This document shows, one piece after another, positions 17,976-26,201 of a DNA stretch of 64,000 bases. Both the position numbers and the translations under genes were made by a program. The notes beneath the pieces are model-generated. The model worked only from the letters and a program-made list of their open reading frames with translations. It made no database searches and was not told the DNA's origin. Numbering within the stretch: the first letter of the stretch is position 1; each line of letters starts with the position of its first letter. The stretch lies in assembly GCA_947494805.1 (NCBI GenBank), contig CANLWK010000007.1, positions 1 through 64,000 of the forward strand, read 5' to 3'. Origin of the DNA: an uncultured Croceitalea sp. GTDB lineage: Bacteria > Bacteroidota > Bacteroidia > Flavobacteriales > Flavobacteriaceae.

Positions 17976-20174
17976 ATTTGCCACTTCACTCATAAATTTC
18001 AAGCGGTAGATACGAAGATCCTCTTCTTCATACTCTCCATCAAACTCTTCAATCGCTTCTGGAATGGAGTCTGATTCCGCTTCTAAAAAGTAGTCATGTA
18101 TCTCTTCTTGTTGGTCTTCGTCCAAAATCTCATCGACCCAGTACCCCAAATTCAACTTGGTGCCACTGAAAACAATTTGTTCCATTTCTTTGATAAGTTC
18201 GGGCAGTTCAATTCCTTTAGCAGCCGCGATATCGTCTAAAGGCAACTTTCGGTCCACATTTTGAATAATGTACAACTTGAGTCCTGAATTCGCCCCTGTA
18301 CTTTTGACCACCAAGTCATCTGGTCGAACAATATCATTTTCTTCAACATACAAATTGATAAGGGATACAAAAGGTTTTCCATACTTCTTTGCCTTTCCCT
18401 CACCTACACCGTGTATATTTAAAAGCTCTTCCATGGAGACAGGGTACTTCAACGCCATATCATCCAATGATGGGTCTTGAAAAACCACAAAAGGTGGCAC
18501 ATCATTTTTTTGTGCTTCTTTTTTTCGTAAGTCCTTTAGTAGCCTAAGCAACTTTTCATCGGCAACACCACCAGAAGACTTGGCAGCAGTGACAATGGCA
18601 TCATTGTTTGCCTCACTGTATACATGGTCTTTGGTCATCATAAATGATGATGGGTTTTCTAAGAACGTCTTACCTGAATCGGTTACATGTAATACGCCAT
18701 ACTGCTCAATTTCCTTTTTCAACAAACCGGCCACAAGTACTTGTCGGGTCAGTGCCATCCAAAAGGCCTCATCTTCATCGGCACCGATACCGAAAAAATC
18801 TTTTTCATCAGTCTTGTGCGAAGAAATCAACGCATTGGTCTTACCTACCAGGGTCTTGACAATTTCTTTTGTTTTGAATTTCTCTAGGGTTCCCTTAACC
18901 ACTTTCAAAAGTTTTTCAACGCTGTCTTTGGCTTCTTCTTTTGGCTTGGGATTTCGTGCATTATCATCCATATCGGCGCCTTCACCGTTTACGCCATCAA
19001 ATTCTTCTCCAAAATAATGAAGAATGAACTTTCTGCGGGACATAGATGTTTCTGCATAGGCAACAATTTCTTGTAACAATGCATTGCCAACTTCCTGCTC
19101 TGCCACAGGTTTGCCCGACATAAATTTCTCAAGCTTCTCAATATCTTTATACGAATAATAGGCCAAGCAATGACCTTCGCCGCCATCACGACCCGCTCGG
19201 CCGGTTTCTTGGTAATAACTTTCTATACTCTTGGGGATATCATGATGAATGACAAAACGAACATCAGGTTTATCAATACCCATACCAAAGGCAATGGTAG
19301 CAACCACTACGTCAACATCTTCCATCAAAAACATGTCTTGATATTTAGCTCTTGTCTTTGCATCAAATCCTGCGTGGTACGGTACGGCACTTATACCATT
19401 CACCTGTAATACTTGGGCCAATTCTTCCACGCGCTTTCTGCTCAAACAATAGACAATGCCTGACTTACCCTGGTGCTGCTTTACAAAACGTATGATATCG
19501 GCATCAACATTCTTTGTTTTTGGTCGCACCTCATAAAACAAGTTGGGTCGATTGAACGAGGCCTTAAATACCTTGGCATCGCTCATTGCCAAATTCTTGA
19601 TGATATCTTCTTGTACTTTTGGAGTGGCAGTAGCCGTTAATCCAATAATAGGTATTTTCTCCCCCAAACGCGCGATAATACTCTTCAGGTTGCGGTATTC
19701 AGGCCTAAAATCGTGTCCCCATTCAGAGATACAATGGGCTTCATCGACAGCAACAAATGATAGCTTGACATTTTGCAAAAAGTCGACATACTCATCTTTG
19801 GTCAATGATTCAGGTGCTACATAGAGCAACTTGGTCACTCCGCTACTAATATCTTCCATGACCTGTCTAACCTCTGTCTTATTGAGCGAAGAGTTTAAAA
19901 CATGGGCAATACCGTGTTCAGATGAGACGCCCCTAATGGCATCTACTTGGTTTTTCATCAATGCAATCAATGGAGAAACCACAATGGCAGTACCCTCTTG
20001 CATAATAGCGGGCAGTTGGTAGCACAATGATTTACCTCCACCAGTGGGCATTATAACAAAGGTATCTTGGCCAGAAAGTATACTCTTGATAACATTTTCT
20101 TGAAGTCCCTTGAACTTAGAAAAGCCAAAGTACTTTTTCAGTGCAGTATGCAAATCACTTATAGTCGAACCCAT
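17973..20174 (-). CDS. recQ: ATP-dependent DNA helicase RecQ
   Basis: RecQ is a 3'-5' DNA helicase in recombination and fork repair. The 733-residue protein has Walker A MPTGGGKSLCYQLPA, the DEAH box in VDEAHCISEWGHDFRPEYR, motif VI region SYYQETGRAGRDGGEG, a winged-helix segment and an HRDC domain with LLNIHGVGEGKAKKYG. The four zinc-binding cysteines normally found after the helicase core are absent: the region reads SRRKFILHYFGEEFDGVNGE and then an Asp/Asn-rich stretch. About 100 extra acidic residues follow the HRDC domain. It is divergent from kdsD. Confidence 0.94.
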   Translation of the reverse strand: MGSTISDLHTALKKYFGFSKFKGLQENVIKSILSGQDTFVIMPTGGGKSLCYQLPAIMQEGTAIVVSPLIALMKNQVDAIRGVSSEHGIAHVLNSSLNKTEVRQVMEDISSGVTKLLYVAPESLTKDEYVDFLQNVKLSFVAVDEAHCISEWGHDFRPEYRNLKSIIARLGEKIPIIGLTATATPKVQEDIIKNLAMSDAKVFKASFNRPNLFYEVRPKTKNVDADIIRFVKQHQGKSGIVYCLSRKRVEELAQVLQVNGISAVPYHAGFDAKTRAKYQDMFLMEDVDVVVATIAFGMGIDKPDVRFVIHHDIPKSIESYYQETGRAGRDGGEGHCLAYYSYKDIEKLEKFMSGKPVAEQEVGNALLQEIVAYAETSMSRRKFILHYFGEEFDGVNGEGADMDDNARNPKPKEEAKDSVEKLLKVVKGTLEKFKTKEIVKTLVGKTNALISSHKTDEKDFFGIGADEDEAFWMALTRQVLVAGLLKKEIEQYGVLHVTDSGKTFLENPSSFMMTKDHVYSEANNDAIVTAAKSSGGVADEKLLRLLKDLRKKEAQKNDVPPFVVFQDPSLDDMALKYPVSMEELLNIHGVGEGKAKKYGKPFVSLINLYVEENDIVRPDDLVVKSTGANSGLKLYIIQNVDRKLPLDDIAAAKGIELPELIKEMEQIVFSGTKLNLGYWVDEILDEDQQEEIHDYFLEAESDSIPEAIEEFDGEYEEEDLRIYRLKFMSEVAN

Positions 20175-20334
20175 TTTTGGTTTTCCATTGGTAAAATGTA
20201 AAATGGCGCCATTAACTTTTAATTTGAAGAAAAGGGGTCATTGTTAGTGTTTATTATAGCGCCCTTTTTATTTTAAATTTCAACAAATACGATTTCGTTT
20301 GTTTAATTTTACAATCTTAAAGATAAGATAATCT

Positions 20335-21333
20335 TTGAGGAATACAACCCATAATTCGATTATTACATTGAATACTGACAACTCCATTCTGAGCATTGCA
20401 AAAAGAGCGATTGAAACTGAAAGTGATGCCATAAAGAATCTGATTCCACAATTAGACCATCATTTTGAAGAAGCTGTAAACTGCATCTTAGCATCAAAGG
20501 GCAGAGTGGTGATTTCAGGTGTCGGAAAAAGTGCCCTTATTGCTTCAAAAATAGTCGCCACCCTAAACTCAACGGGGACACCTGCGATTTTTATGCATGC
20601 CGCAGATGCCATTCATGGTGACTTAGGTACCGTATTAAAAGACGATGTGGTCATTTGCATTTCTAAGAGTGGAAATACGGAAGAAATCAAAATGTTGATT
20701 CCATTGATCAAACGTGGAAATAATAAGCTTATCGGTATTACAGGCAACAAAGATTCCATTTTGGCACAAAGGGCAGATTTTGTTCTAAAGGCCCATGTGG
20801 AAAAAGAAGCCTGCCCCAATAACTTGGCACCAACTACAAGTACTACGGCCCAATTGGTGATGGGTGATGCCCTGGCCATATGCCTTTTAGAACTTCGTGG
20901 CTTTAGCAGTGATGATTTCGCTAAATATCATCCCGGGGGGGCATTAGGAAAAAAGCTCTATTTACGTGTATCAGATATTGTAAGCAATAACTTAATACCC
21001 AAAGTCAATTCAGATTCTAAGGTCAAAGAGGTCATTGTCGAAATCTCTGAAAAAATGTTGGGCGTCACAGCCGTCATTGAAAACAACAAAGTTGTAGGTG
21101 TAGTAACTGATGGTGATATTCGGCGTATGCTGAACAAACATGAAAATATTGGCGGACTAACGGCAAAAGATATTATGACAGCTAACCCCAAAGTAGTTGA
21201 CCCAGATGTATTGGCGGTCAAAGCACTTGAAATCATGCAAGATTTAGGTATCTCGCAACTACTGGTCATGGATGACCAAGCCTATTTGGGGATAATTCAT
21301 TTACATAATTTGATTAAAGAAGGAATTTTATAA
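20335..21333 (+). CDS. kdsD: D-arabinose-5-phosphate isomerase (KpsF/GutQ family)
   Basis: The enzyme converts ribulose-5-phosphate to arabinose-5-phosphate, the first step towards KDO of lipopolysaccharide. An N-terminal SIS domain contains VVISGVGKSALIASKI, HAADAIHGDLG and CISKSGNTEEIKM. Two C-terminal CBS domains follow (GVVTDGDIRRML and TAKDIMTANPKVV). The 332-residue length is normal. No ATG is available near the N-terminus. TTG 20335 is the longest start and TTG 20368 is an alternative. Its stop overlaps the tatC start (TAATG). The downstream lptB strengthens the lipopolysaccharide context. Confidence 0.92.
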   Translation: MRNTTHNSIITLNTDNSILSIAKRAIETESDAIKNLIPQLDHHFEEAVNCILASKGRVVISGVGKSALIASKIVATLNSTGTPAIFMHAADAIHGDLGTVLKDDVVICISKSGNTEEIKMLIPLIKRGNNKLIGITGNKDSILAQRADFVLKAHVEKEACPNNLAPTTSTTAQLVMGDALAICLLELRGFSSDDFAKYHPGGALGKKLYLRVSDIVSNNLIPKVNSDSKVKEVIVEISEKMLGVTAVIENNKVVGVVTDGDIRRMLNKHENIGGLTAKDIMTANPKVVDPDVLAVKALEIMQDLGISQLLVMDDQAYLGIIHLHNLIKEGIL

Positions 21334-22166
21334 TGGCAAAGGTGGCTAAGAATCCTGATGAGATGTCCTTTTTGGACCATTTAGAAGAGTTGCGATGGCA
21401 TTTGATTCGTTCAGTGGTCGCTATTGTACTTATTGGTTGTATCGCTTTTGTTATGAAGGAGTTCATTTTTGACACCGTCATTTTTGGACCAAAAAAAATG
21501 GACTTTCCCACCTATAGGTTCTTCTGTAAAATTGCAACGTTTTTCGGAATTACCTCAGAATTTTGTGGGGATGCCTTACCGTTTACAATTCAGAGTAGAA
21601 AAATGGCCGGACAGTTTTCTGCGCATATCTGGACCTCAATTTGGGCTGGATTTATTGTGGCCTTCCCTTATGTACTTTGGGAAGTATGGCGATTCATCAG
21701 TCCTGGGTTGCATGAAACTGAACGAAAATATTCAAAGGGCTTTATATTTGTAGCCTCATCATTGTTCTTTTTGGGCGTGCTGTTCGGGTATTATGTAGTA
21801 GCTCCCTTGTCCATTAACTTTTTAGGAACCTATCAAGTAAGTAAAGAGGTATTGAACGAAATCGACATTGACTCGTTTATAGCCACGGTTCGTGCCTCGG
21901 TAATCGCCTGTGGCATCATGTTCGAGTTGCCCATTATCATTTTTTTCTTGACCAAAGTAGGTTTGGTCACCCCAGAAACTTTAAAAAAATATCGCAAGAT
22001 TGCGTTGGTCATTGTGCTGATCTTATCGGCGGTAATTACACCACCTGATGTTGCAAGCCAAATTGTGGTAGCGATTCCGGTACTCATTCTATATCAAGTA
22101 AGTATTTATATTTCAAAATTGGTCCTTAAACGGGATGCTAAAAAAGCAGCTAAAAATGCCAAATAA
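21333..22166 (+). CDS. tatC: Sec-independent protein translocase TatC
   Basis: TatC is the polytopic core of the twin-arginine translocase that recognises RR signal peptides. The 277-residue protein has the conserved N-terminal MSFLDHLEELRWHLIRS and six membrane segments. Typical family stretches are FVAFPYVLWEVWRFISPGLHETE (shortened: FPYVLWEVWRFISPGL) and GIMFELPIIIFFLTKVGLV. It overlaps the stop of kdsD by one base and the next gene by 11 bases. No tatA is in the window. A candidate Tat substrate is encoded at 6053-6916. Confidence 0.95.
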   Translation: MAKVAKNPDEMSFLDHLEELRWHLIRSVVAIVLIGCIAFVMKEFIFDTVIFGPKKMDFPTYRFFCKIATFFGITSEFCGDALPFTIQSRKMAGQFSAHIWTSIWAGFIVAFPYVLWEVWRFISPGLHETERKYSKGFIFVASSLFFLGVLFGYYVVAPLSINFLGTYQVSKEVLNEIDIDSFIATVRASVIACGIMFELPIIIFFLTKVGLVTPETLKKYRKIALVIVLILSAVITPPDVASQIVVAIPVLILYQVSIYISKLVLKRDAKKAAKNAK

Positions 22167-22506
22167 GGTTGAAGAATTCAATGCCTACAGAGCAAAAATG
22201 AACGATAAGCTATTGGCCGAAAACAATAAGCTCATCAAGCGTATTTTCAATTTGGACACTAATGCCTTTATGCCGGGGGCCCTAGATGTAAAAACCAAAG
22301 AGCTATTGGGATTAGTGGCATCTGCAGTAATGAGATGTGATGATTGTGTCAAGTATCATTTAGAAAGTTCTAAAGAAAGTGGGGCCAGCAAAGAAGAGGT
22401 TATCGAGACCTTGGGCATTGCGACTTTAATCGGTGGCACCATTGTAATACCGCATTTACGACGTGCCTATGAATATTGGGAAGATTTAGAAGGCCTTGAC
22501 GATTAA
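22156..22506 (+). CDS. carboxymuconolactone decarboxylase (AhpD-like) family protein
   Basis: 116 residues from ATG 22156 (MPNKVEEFNAYR). The longer frame from 22135 would add only basic tatC-overlap residues. The AhpD-like core contains a redox-type CxxC followed by a conserved His (RCDDCVKYHLESSKESGAS). Such proteins act as peroxidase partners or disulfide reductases. The exact reaction here is unknown. It overlaps the end of tatC by 11 bases, indicating coupling. Confidence 0.87.
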   Translation: MPNKVEEFNAYRAKMNDKLLAENNKLIKRIFNLDTNAFMPGALDVKTKELLGLVASAVMRCDDCVKYHLESSKESGASKEEVIETLGIATLIGGTIVIPHLRRAYEYWEDLEGLDD

Positions 22507-22545
22507 AAAAATCACAATGACAATTCTTCTCAAAAGGATTATGTT

Positions 22546-22553
22546 TAGTTTTG
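22546..22553 (+). promoter_or_regulatory. possible -7 box of lptB
   Basis: TAGTTTTG fits TAnnTTTG, with TTC in place of TTG 19 bases upstream (22524-22526). The box ends 7 bases before the lptB ATG, predicting a leaderless transcript. Confidence 0.4.
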
Positions 22554-22560
22554 GCAACTT

Positions 22561-23301
22561 ATGAAGTTACGTGCTGATAAAATTATGAAGGCCTATCGGG
22601 GGCGCAAGGTTGTTAAAGGTATTTCACTAGAGGTAAACCAAGGTGAAATCGTTGGACTTCTAGGACCCAATGGCGCCGGTAAGACAACTTCTTTTTATAT
22701 GATCGTGGGTCTTATCAAACCCAATGGTGGCCATATCTATCTTGATGATATGGAAATCACGGATTTTCCTATGTACAAGAGGGCCCAAAATGGTATTGGG
22801 TATTTGGCCCAAGAAGCCTCGGTCTTCAGAAAGCTGAGCATAGAAAAAAATATCCTAAGTGTGTTGCAGACCACAAAACTTTCAAAAAAGGAGCAACACA
22901 TGAAAATGGAATCACTCATTGATGAGTTTGGTTTGGGACATATTCGCAAAAATCGTGGCGATTTGCTCTCAGGTGGTGAGCGTAGGCGTACAGAAATAGC
23001 ACGGGCATTGGCTACAGACCCTAAATTTATATTGCTTGATGAGCCTTTTGCAGGGGTTGATCCGGTGGCCGTTGAAGATATTCAGCGTATTGTGGCCCAA
23101 TTGAAAAACAAGAATATCGGTATATTGATTACGGACCACAACGTGCAAGAAACTTTGGCGATTACCGAGCGTTCTTATTTGATGTTCGAGGGTGGTATTT
23201 TAAAAGCTGGTATCCCTGAGGATTTGGCACAAGATGAAATGGTACGCCAGGTATACTTAGGGCAAAATTTTGAGCTTCGTAAAAAGAAACTTGATTTTTA
23301 A
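22561..23301 (+). CDS. lptB: LPS export ABC transporter ATP-binding protein LptB
   Basis: LptB powers extraction of lipopolysaccharide from the inner membrane by LptFG. The 246-residue ATPase has Walker A GPNGAGKTTSFYMIVGLI, signature LSGGERRRTEIARAL and Walker B FILLDEPFAGVDPVAVEDI. The QRIVAQL and DHNVQETLAI segments are typical of LptB rather than of amino-acid transporters. It follows kdsD and tatC on the same strand, grouping two lipopolysaccharide genes. It ends 6 bases from a convergent DUF4198 gene with no terminator between them. Confidence 0.95.
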   Translation: MKLRADKIMKAYRGRKVVKGISLEVNQGEIVGLLGPNGAGKTTSFYMIVGLIKPNGGHIYLDDMEITDFPMYKRAQNGIGYLAQEASVFRKLSIEKNILSVLQTTKLSKKEQHMKMESLIDEFGLGHIRKNRGDLLSGGERRRTEIARALATDPKFILLDEPFAGVDPVAVEDIQRIVAQLKNKNIGILITDHNVQETLAITERSYLMFEGGILKAGIPEDLAQDEMVRQVYLGQNFELRKKKLDF

Positions 23302-23307
23302 ATTACA

Positions 23308-24114
23308 CTACTGAACCGCAAAAGTGATGGTAGCCCAGTTTGATTCGTAGTCCACTCCTTTCTCATTACGTTTCTCCATATGTATGGTTGCTACATACCA
23401 ATTACCCATCTGTGTGGGTGTAATGGTTACCATACCGTTTTCATCGGTTCGCGTTGAGTTTTCATTTTCATGTGCATCTTTACCGGGCATCGATGTGCTA
23501 AAATGACAAATATGATTGGATAATGGCTTTTCGTCTCGAAGCAATTGAAAGCTAAGGGGTTCTCCCACTTTGGCAGTATAAGGATTCGTCTTGGCTACAA
23601 ATTCAATAGGAAATCCTAATACAGTACCATACTCCTCTGTTCTTTTATCACCTACCTGAATTAGGGTCTTTACATGTTTTGAGTACCTCTCATTAGCACT
23701 GGTATCAAAACTACCATCCGCCTTTCGTTCATTTATGGTATCCTCCAATCCTTCATGTTCCAAATACTCATTGAACTTGTTGGCCTCCAATGCAATCATC
23801 TTTGGTTTGGTAGAAATACCTGCGACATAAGTGCCTTCCTCCCCTGAAGTAAATCTTAGGTAAGTACTTTTGTTTTTATCATAGTAAGAGGCGTTTGCAA
23901 TGCCCTTATCAAAAGAAGGACCTACGATACGGGCAGCGACTATACGGTCTCGGGTTATTATATTTTCACTTTTATCAAATGTGCCGTTAAAGAGATACAT
24001 TTCGCCTTCTGTATTCGGTTTTATAAAGTAAGTATCTGTTTTCAGAAAAAGCTCATGGGATGAAAAAAGTACGTAACATACCACTAATAATACCAAAGAA
24101 AATAAACGTCTCAT
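23308..24114 (-). CDS. DUF4198 domain protein, exported
   Basis: 268 residues with a signal peptide (MRRLFSLVLLVVCYVLFSS). The mature start HELFLKTDTYFIKPN and later NPYTAKVGEPLSFQLLRD fit DUF4198. That family of periplasmic beta-sandwich proteins is sometimes linked to metal uptake, often with TonB-dependent receptors. The region around FSTSMPGKDAHENENSTRTD has His and Asp residues that could contact a metal, but I see no fixed motif. No transporter partner is adjacent, so function is unknown. Confidence 0.85.
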   Translation of the reverse strand: MRRLFSLVLLVVCYVLFSSHELFLKTDTYFIKPNTEGEMYLFNGTFDKSENIITRDRIVAARIVGPSFDKGIANASYYDKNKSTYLRFTSGEEGTYVAGISTKPKMIALEANKFNEYLEHEGLEDTINERKADGSFDTSANERYSKHVKTLIQVGDKRTEEYGTVLGFPIEFVAKTNPYTAKVGEPLSFQLLRDEKPLSNHICHFSTSMPGKDAHENENSTRTDENGMVTITPTQMGNWYVATIHMEKRNEKGVDYESNWATITFAVQ

Positions 24115-24183
24115 AAGATACTCGGTTTTTATTTTTTATACCTACGATAAAAATAAAACAGAGGTTTTACTTTTTCTTTGTTT

Positions 24184-24906
24184 TTATACTTTTTTCTCTA
24201 AAAAAGAAGCCAAAATATAAAACACAATAATCAATGGAACCGCTAAGAATTTTAAGGTAAGCAACAGCACCAAACTACCAATCAAAAAAAGATACTTTAT
24301 CCCATTGTCCTTAAAGGACCAGTTATTGAATTTAAGAGAGAAAAGTTCAATTTTAGAGTTCAACAGATATGCACTTACCAGGGTCAACCCTATTAAGAAC
24401 CATTGATTCAAAATAATATCGTTCAAGACCTGGTTCCCCTGATAAAAGAGTATCAAGGGCAATGACAGAACCAACAGCGTGTTTGCCGGTGTTGGTAAAC
24501 CAATAAAAGATGACACTTGATTTTCGTCAACATTAAAATTGGCCAAACGATAGGCTGATGCCAGAGTAATCAAAAACCCAGACAAGGGCAAGAGGCCAAT
24601 CTCGGTATGCATCCCAAACAAGTCAAGGTTCCATCCACCTCTTTGTGCCATATTCAGCAGTTGAAACATCACAACACCAGGTACTACACCACTGGTGACC
24701 ATATCGGCCAAAGAATCCAATTGCACACCCAGTTCACTTTTTACGTTCAACATACGAGCGGCAAACCCGTCCATAAAGTCAAAAAATATTCCAAGAAAAA
24801 CGAAAACGGCAGCAAACTCAAGCTGATTCATGACAGCAAAAACAGTTGCGATGCATCCGCAAAAAAGGTTTAAAAGCGTTATGAAATTCGGAATATGCCT
24901 CTTCAT
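24184..24906 (-). CDS. pssA: CDP-diacylglycerol-serine O-phosphatidyltransferase
   Basis: This membrane enzyme makes phosphatidylserine, the precursor of phosphatidylethanolamine. The 240-residue protein starts MKRHIPNFITLLNLFCGCIA. It has the CDP-alcohol phosphotransferase motif within DGFAARMLNVKSELGVQLD and the following SLADMVTSGVVPG, which together supply the D-G-A-R-G-D-D residues. Seven to eight hydrophobic segments follow. It is in the same direction as the DUF4198 gene, 69 bases upstream of it. Confidence 0.94.
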   Translation of the reverse strand: MKRHIPNFITLLNLFCGCIATVFAVMNQLEFAAVFVFLGIFFDFMDGFAARMLNVKSELGVQLDSLADMVTSGVVPGVVMFQLLNMAQRGGWNLDLFGMHTEIGLLPLSGFLITLASAYRLANFNVDENQVSSFIGLPTPANTLLVLSLPLILFYQGNQVLNDIILNQWFLIGLTLVSAYLLNSKIELFSLKFNNWSFKDNGIKYLFLIGSLVLLLTLKFLAVPLIIVFYILASFLEKKV

Positions 24907-25003
24907 CGGTTTGGTTTTTGTAAAAATAAACTAAAAATTAAGTTTTAGTGCGCCGTATAATGGTGGTAAAATCTAAATATGTTGATATTTGTGTTTCGCA
25001 ATT

Positions 25004-26191
25004 ATGAAGAAACTACTTTTTGTTGTCCAAGTTTTTTTGGTGCTCACGGGTCCTTCTCTTTTTTCACAGCTACCAACCCTTTCTGAGAAAGCCCAGATAA
25101 GTGTGCTGACCTGTTCTTCGGGTGATGAGCTTTTCTCGCAATATGGCCATACAGCTTTTAGGGTACAAGATGCCGTTTTGGGTATTGATGTAGTATACAA
25201 CTACGGTACCTTTGATTTCAACAAACCTAACTTTTACCTGAATTTTGCCAAGGGAAAGCTTATTTACTCACTTTCAAGACGAAATTTCGAAGGTTTTTTG
25301 TATACCTATCAACTTGAAAAAAGATGGGTCAAAGAGCAAATTCTCGAGTTGAGCCGACAAGAGGTCAATACACTGTTCGCCTTTTTTGAAGAGAATTACA
25401 AACCTGAAAATCGCGATTATGCTTATGATCCATTGTTCAATAATTGTTCTACTATAACAGGTGATGTTTTAGAGAAACAATTGAACGATTCGGTTGTTTT
25501 TAATGACTCACATATCAAAGAGACGCTTACGCATCGACAACTGGTGCAAGAGTATATGAATTTCAATACATGGGGCGCTTTTGGCATTAACATCGCTTTT
25601 GGTGGCGTTACGGACCGTGCAGCAACAACACGTCAGCGCATGTTTTTACCTTACGAAGCCATGTATCAATTGAGCAATACCACAAAAGCGGGAAAACCCA
25701 TTGTAAAACGTGAACGAACAATTTTAAACTACCCTGAGAGAGTTGACCGGAGTACGTTCATGACCTCTCCCCTATTTTGGTTTATGTTATTGCTGTCTTT
25801 TGTGATTGCCATTACCATTCTTGATATAAAACATGACGGTAGAAGCAAATTTCTCGACTTTGCCTTGTTTTTCGTTTCAGGTATTGCAGGGCTTGTCATT
25901 TTACTCTTATGGCTAGCGACCGATCATGTAGTCACCCATTTAAATTTCAATTTCTTGTGGTTACTACCCTCCAATTTAGTCGTGAGCTTTTATTTAGTAT
26001 CGAATGGAACTTTGCCAAAATGGCTGTCAAAATATATCTATGTGGCTTTTTCTCTAATAGGGCTTATACTGCTACTTTGGATTTTCGGAGTACAATCACT
26101 ATCATGGTTGAACATTCCATTGCTACTGGCATTGGTTGTTCGCTATCTTTTTTTACTAAGAACAGTAAAGAGCGGTCAATCCATAAAATAA
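25004..26191 (+). CDS. DUF4105 domain membrane protein (Lnb N-terminal-type periplasmic domain)
   Basis: 395 residues from ATG 25004 (MKKLLFVVQVFLVLTGPSLF signal). The longer frame from 24989 adds five residues that do not fit. The DUF4105 region (about 30-190) contains SGDELFSQYGHTAFRV, VVYNYGTFDFN, FAKGKLIYSLS and YDPLFNNCSTITGDVL. The invariant Asn-Asn-Cys suggests a papain-like fold active site. The C-terminal third is five membrane helices. Family function is not established. The ABC-F gene follows 10 bases later on the same strand. Confidence 0.88.
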   Translation: MKKLLFVVQVFLVLTGPSLFSQLPTLSEKAQISVLTCSSGDELFSQYGHTAFRVQDAVLGIDVVYNYGTFDFNKPNFYLNFAKGKLIYSLSRRNFEGFLYTYQLEKRWVKEQILELSRQEVNTLFAFFEENYKPENRDYAYDPLFNNCSTITGDVLEKQLNDSVVFNDSHIKETLTHRQLVQEYMNFNTWGAFGINIAFGGVTDRAATTRQRMFLPYEAMYQLSNTTKAGKPIVKRERTILNYPERVDRSTFMTSPLFWFMLLLSFVIAITILDIKHDGRSKFLDFALFFVSGIAGLVILLLWLATDHVVTHLNFNFLWLLPSNLVVSFYLVSNGTLPKWLSKYIYVAFSLIGLILLLWIFGVQSLSWLNIPLLLALVVRYLFLLRTVKSGQSIK

Positions 26192-26201
26192 CTAAAGGCT
26201 T

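Noticed and set aside
18580-19017. Plus-strand open frame of 145 codons
   Set aside because: It is antisense to recQ and its Ser/Leu-rich translation shows no recognisable domain.
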